Assembly: GCA_016293915.1 (NCBI GenBank)
Contig: JAEDCY010000068.1
Coordinates: forward strand, 1-7,280
Direction: 5' to 3'
Length of the DNA stretch: 7,280 nucleotides
Source: Treponema sp.
Lineage (GTDB): Bacteria; Spirochaetota; Spirochaetia; Treponematales; Treponemataceae
The notes beneath the pieces are model-generated. The model worked only from the letters and a program-made list of their open reading frames with translations, searched no databases and had not been told where the DNA came from. The translations under genes were made by a program, and so were the position numbers. Below, piece after piece: positions 5,693-7,280 of this stretch (its first letter is position 1; the number at the start of each line of letters is the position of its first letter).

Positions 5693-5721
5693 TATATACC
5701 TATTAATTAGATAGGTATAAA
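5693..5721 (-). promoter_or_regulatory. Possible ridA promoter
   Basis: On the minus strand TTTATA (5716-5721) and TATATA (5693-5698) are separated by 17 bases, each matching consensus at four of six positions. They are upstream of AGGAGA and the ridA ATG at 5678. The palindrome at 5695-5719 fills the spacer and overlaps both boxes. Confidence 0.4.
5695..5719. promoter_or_regulatory. Perfect palindromic operator candidate upstream of ridA
   Basis: TATACCTAT (5695-5703) and ATAGGTATA (5711-5719) form perfect 9-base inverted arms around TAATTAG. The symmetry, length and position across the presumed ridA -35/-10 spacer are those of a repressor site. AATAGGTATT at 3935-3944, near umuDC, shares the core ATAGGTAT, so the same regulator might act at both; the half-site spacing differs, so this is uncertain. 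Confidence 0.55.
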
Positions 5722-5792
5722 ATACAAATAAGGGGGCTGACAGTCAATTAGAATAATTCTTATAAAATACACAACAAAAGTTTTTGCTTATC

Positions 5793-5801
5793 TGTTATAA
5801 T
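5793..5801 (+). promoter_or_regulatory. Extended -10 promoter for the GNAT-VOC operon
   Basis: TGTTATAAT holds TG one base before a perfect TATAAT (5796-5801), an extended -10 element that can work without a good -35 box; none is seen at the right distance. GAGAGG (5807-5812) and the ATG at 5818 follow closely, so the leader would be only about 10 bases. Confidence 0.6.
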
Positions 5802-5817
5802 AATACGAGAGGTAAAA

Positions 5818-6297
5818 ATGATTAATTATATAAAAGCTGATTTGAATGAACTCGACCAGATTATAGGATGTCGCATGGAGTTTATCCGCGAAGACATGGG
5901 AACTCAAACTCCGGAAATGGAAGCGGTAATTCAAGCCCAGCTTCAGGAATATCTTAAAAATCATCTGAACCGCGATTGTTTTGTTTTTGCAGCTGAGGAA
6001 GATGGAAAAATCATTTCAATTGCTTTTTTGTTGATTCAGGAAAAGCCGGCCAATCCGAGATTTCCGCATGGTCGAGTCGGAAATATTATGAACGTTTATA
6101 CAGTTCCTGAAAAACGGCGACATGGAATTGCGGGCAATGTAATTAAACAGATTATGGATTTTGGCAAAACTCAGAATCTTGATTTTCTCGAACTCAAGGC
6201 TGCTCCAATGGGTTATCCCCTGTATAAAAAACTTGGTTTTGAAGATGTCTACAGCCGCTGCAAGGAAATGGAATATAAGTGGGAGTTAAAAAAATGA
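5818..6297 (+). CDS. GNAT family N-acetyltransferase
   Basis: A 159-residue acetyltransferase. The acetyl-CoA loop is in VYTVPEKRRHGIAGNVIKQIM (93-113), with R100/R101 and G103-x-A105, and the distal motif is GYPLYKKLGFEDV (132-144). The N-terminal half (RMEFIREDMG, residues 19-28) is of the kind seen in GNATs of gut Firmicutes and spirochaetes. The substrate is unknown. The start is well supported by GAGAGG five bases upstream and an extended -10 promoter. The last codons overlap the VOC gene by ATGA, so the two are translated together; the pairing suggests a small detoxification or resistance unit, but that is inference. It is unrelated in detail to the GNAT at 3988 and to the GNAT remnant at 6907. 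Confidence 0.88.
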   Translation: MINYIKADLNELDQIIGCRMEFIREDMGTQTPEMEAVIQAQLQEYLKNHLNRDCFVFAAEEDGKIISIAFLLIQEKPANPRFPHGRVGNIMNVYTVPEKRRHGIAGNVIKQIMDFGKTQNLDFLELKAAPMGYPLYKKLGFEDVYSRCKEMEYKWELKK

Positions 6298-6695
6298 TTA
6301 AAGGGATTCACCATATTTCAATGAAATGCGGAAGAGTTGAAGAACTAACTATCGTTCGTAAGTTTTATATAGATATTCTTGGTTTGAAGATTATACGTGA
6401 ATGGGCAGAGGGTATGATGATTGATACAGGAAACGGCCTGCTCGAGATTTTCACTAATGCCGATGGAACTCACTGCCTTGGCGCTATCCGGCATATGGCA
6501 CTTCTTACTGATGATGTTGATGAAATTGCTGCGAAGGTGAAGGCTGCTGGTTACGAGGTTTTTATAAAACCGAATGATAAAGTCATCGCATCAAATCCGC
6601 CTTACCCAATCCGCATGGCCTTCTGCTACGATCCGCTTGGGGAACAGGTCGAGGTTTGCCAGCGGGTTAAGGAGTTTTTTGAAACCGGAAAATAA
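6294..6695 (+). CDS. VOC family protein (glyoxalase I-like)
   Basis: A 133-residue vicinal-oxygen-chelate protein with two beta-alpha-beta-beta-beta modules. The four expected metal ligands can be placed: H7 in GIHHISMKC, E51 in GLLEIF, H67 in IRHMALLTDD and E120 in GEQVEVCQ. FYIDILGLKIIREW (24-37) is the standard linking segment. Members include glyoxalase I, fosfomycin-modifying enzymes and dioxygenases; with all ligands present it is probably a metalloenzyme, of unknown substrate. The start is the ATG at 6294, which overlaps the GNAT stop by four bases and has GGGAG eight bases upstream; the GTG at 6279 would lie inside that ribosome site region and is not used. Downstream, the esterase remnant begins two bases after the stop. 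Confidence 0.88.
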   Translation: MIKGIHHISMKCGRVEELTIVRKFYIDILGLKIIREWAEGMMIDTGNGLLEIFTNADGTHCLGAIRHMALLTDDVDEIAAKVKAAGYEVFIKPNDKVIASNPPYPIRMAFCYDPLGEQVEVCQRVKEFFETGK

Positions 6696-6697
6696 TC

Positions 6698-6919
6698 ATG
6701 AAATATCCAATATCTAAAGAATTAAAGAGCATCTCAATTTACAGAGGCTCAATGGTTGGGCGTTTATATCCGATGGTGAACTTTGCTTACGGTTTTATAA
6801 AATGTAAATCGGATGATTATGTAATGGTGAAAAAATACTCTACTCCAGGTTATGATGGAGCAAAGCTTTCAACCTTGGTAATCGAACCGCGACAATATGA
6901 AGGTGAACAGAAGCAGTAA
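6698..6919 (+). pseudogene. N-terminal fragment of an alpha/beta hydrolase (esterase-like)
   Basis: The frame encodes 73 residues, MKYPISKELKSISIYRGSMV... to YSTPGYDGAKLSTLVIEPRQYEGEQKQ. The segment 'TPGYDGAKLSTLVIEP...EGE' resembles the start of lipase/esterase-type alpha/beta hydrolases, in which it comes just before the strand leading to the HGGGF oxyanion motif. Here the similarity ends at EGEQ and the frame stops two codons later, so the catalytic Ser, Asp and His are all absent. The ATG is two bases after the VOC stop, which suggests it was once the third gene of the operon. The sequence runs directly into the GNAT remnant at 6907, so a deletion of both the esterase 3' end and the GNAT 5' end is the simplest explanation. 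Family call by memory of the pattern, moderate. Confidence 0.5.
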
Positions 6920-7107
6920 AAGCCTTTCTTCCTGCCATGGCCCAAAAGCTAAATCTAAAAGAAGTCTATGGAATCTGCCTTGCAGAAAATCTTGCCTCTG
7001 TGCGAGTCCTGAAAAAATGTGGTTTTACCCAAATCTACAAAGGCCCTGGAAATTATCAGGGGAAAGAAGAGCAAATCATCAAAGCAATCTGGAAAAATTA
7101 CAACTAA
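6907..7107 (+). pseudogene. C-terminal fragment of a GNAT acetyltransferase
   Basis: From 6907 a frame reads TEAVKAFLPAMAQKLNLKEV, then YGICLAENLASVRVLKKCGF and QIYKGPGNYQGKEEQIIKA, stopping at 7105-7107. TEAVKAF matches the helix after the acetyl-CoA loop of RimJ-type GNATs (typically G-x-x-TEA), and AENLASVRVLKKCGF is their classic N-x-A-S-x-x-x-L-x-K-x-G-F motif. The first half of the domain, including the loop itself, is missing; an in-frame TGA sits at 6904-6906. An ATG at 6937 could give 56 residues but has no ribosome site and would be inactive. The join with the esterase fragment lies at about 6903-6912. The stop codon has been created by a 12-base tandem duplication. Confidence 0.7.
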
Positions 7108-7117
7108 AATTACAACT
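7094..7117 (+). repeat. 12-bp perfect tandem duplication
   Basis: AAAATTACAACT occurs twice in a row (7094-7105, 7106-7117). The junction creates the TAA that ends the GNAT remnant; with one copy the frame would read KNYNF and stop at a TGA. The duplication probably arose by slippage. Confidence 0.85.
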
Positions 7118-7133
7118 TTTGATACCTTGTTTT

Positions 7134-7139
7134 TATAAG
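7134..7139 (+). promoter_or_regulatory. Possible -10 box for the terminal gene
   Basis: TATAAG matches TATAAT at five of six positions and lies about 70 bases before the membrane protein ATG. A poor -35 (TTACAA, 7110-7115) is 18 bases upstream. Little else supports it; the gene probably has its own promoter because what precedes it is decayed. Confidence 0.3.
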
Positions 7140-7207
7140 TTTGCAGGTAGATAATTAAGATGTTCGAAGGCAAGCCGGTCGCCTGCATACTTTCATAGGA
7201 GGATTTT

Positions 7208-7280
7208 ATGATTATTGAGTTTTTATTAACATGTCTGGTTTTGTTTATCAGTTCTATCTTTGGAACTCTGGTAAGTGGAG
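7208..7280 (+). CDS. Membrane or exported protein, N-terminus only
   Basis: A strong AGGAGG (7197-7202) five bases before an ATG starts a frame that runs off the window after 24 codons: MIIEFLLTCLVLF then ISSIFGTLVSG. The stretch is almost wholly hydrophobic and without an N-terminal lysine or arginine, which fits a first transmembrane helix better than a signal peptide. Transporters of the TauE/SafE sort begin like this, with Gly-rich sequence following, but 24 residues are not enough to name a family. Confidence 0.7.
   Translation, partial: MIIEFLLTCLVLFISSIFGTLVSG

Noticed and set aside
6279..6281. GTG start for the VOC protein
   Set aside because: Lies inside the GNAT gene at its GGGAG site; ATG 6294 gives the standard IKGIHHIS start and an ATGA overlap.
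6897..7188. Reading frames of 77 and 85 codons on both strands over the GNAT remnant
   Set aside because: Shadows: only the frame from 6907 to 7107 carries a recognisable family motif.
7142..7198. TGCAGG/CCTGCA hairpin and a 12-codon leader (MFEGKPVACILS) before the membrane protein, as a riboswitch or attenuator
   Set aside because: Six-base arms with a 34-base loop, no ribosome site for the leader and no known aptamer pattern.

Overview
The window looks like an accessory stretch of an AT-rich bacterial chromosome using the standard code (TGA is a stop) and purine-rich ribosome sites (AGGAGG, GAGAGG). The protein families (cysteine hydrolase, DUF523, pRiA4b-like, DUF1858/DUF2249, short UmuD, small 'IKDTTREQREQIV' protein) and a multi-hairpin interspersed repeat fit an anaerobic gut spirochaete of the Treponema type. 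This is inference from resemblance, with moderate to low confidence. I see no rRNA, tRNA, transposase or CRISPR array.

Layout. (1) 1-1567, plus strand: a nicotinamidase-like hydrolase fused to a plasmid pRiA4b ORF-3-like domain, 5' end outside the window, overlapping a DUF523 (TudS-type) gene by ATGA. (2) 1557-2229: a gene graveyard on the minus strand, with a frameshifted unidentified fragment, a ~150 bp multi-hairpin repeat and a DUF1858-DUF2249 gene broken by deletion and frameshift. (3) 2311-3886, minus strand: a umuDC translesion polymerase operon. Its UmuD starts at the normal self-cleavage point and lacks the catalytic lysine, so it looks like a constitutive UmuD'. It appears to be leaderless from a TTGACA promoter overlapped by inverted repeats. 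(4) 3988-5106, plus strand, divergent from umuDC: a GNAT acetyltransferase and an XRE-S24 (CI/LexA-type) repressor with an intact Ser-Lys dyad. Together with (3) this could be a self-contained damage-response module in which only the repressor is cleavable. (5) 5131-5678, minus strand: a small conserved protein of unknown function and a ridA gene with about 45 internal codons missing. A near-perfect palindrome lies in the ridA promoter. (6) 5818-6695, plus strand: GNAT and VOC genes overlapping by ATGA. (7) 6698-7107: the N-terminus of an alpha/beta hydrolase joined directly to the C-terminus of a second-type GNAT, another deletion scar. (8) 7208-end: the start of a membrane protein.

The main themes are a compact umuD'C/repressor module with unusual protein and promoter features, and an unusual density of deletion scars: three clear ones, one frameshifted fragment and a small tandem duplication in about 7 kb. 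Functional assignments rest on motifs read by eye; no database search was run.
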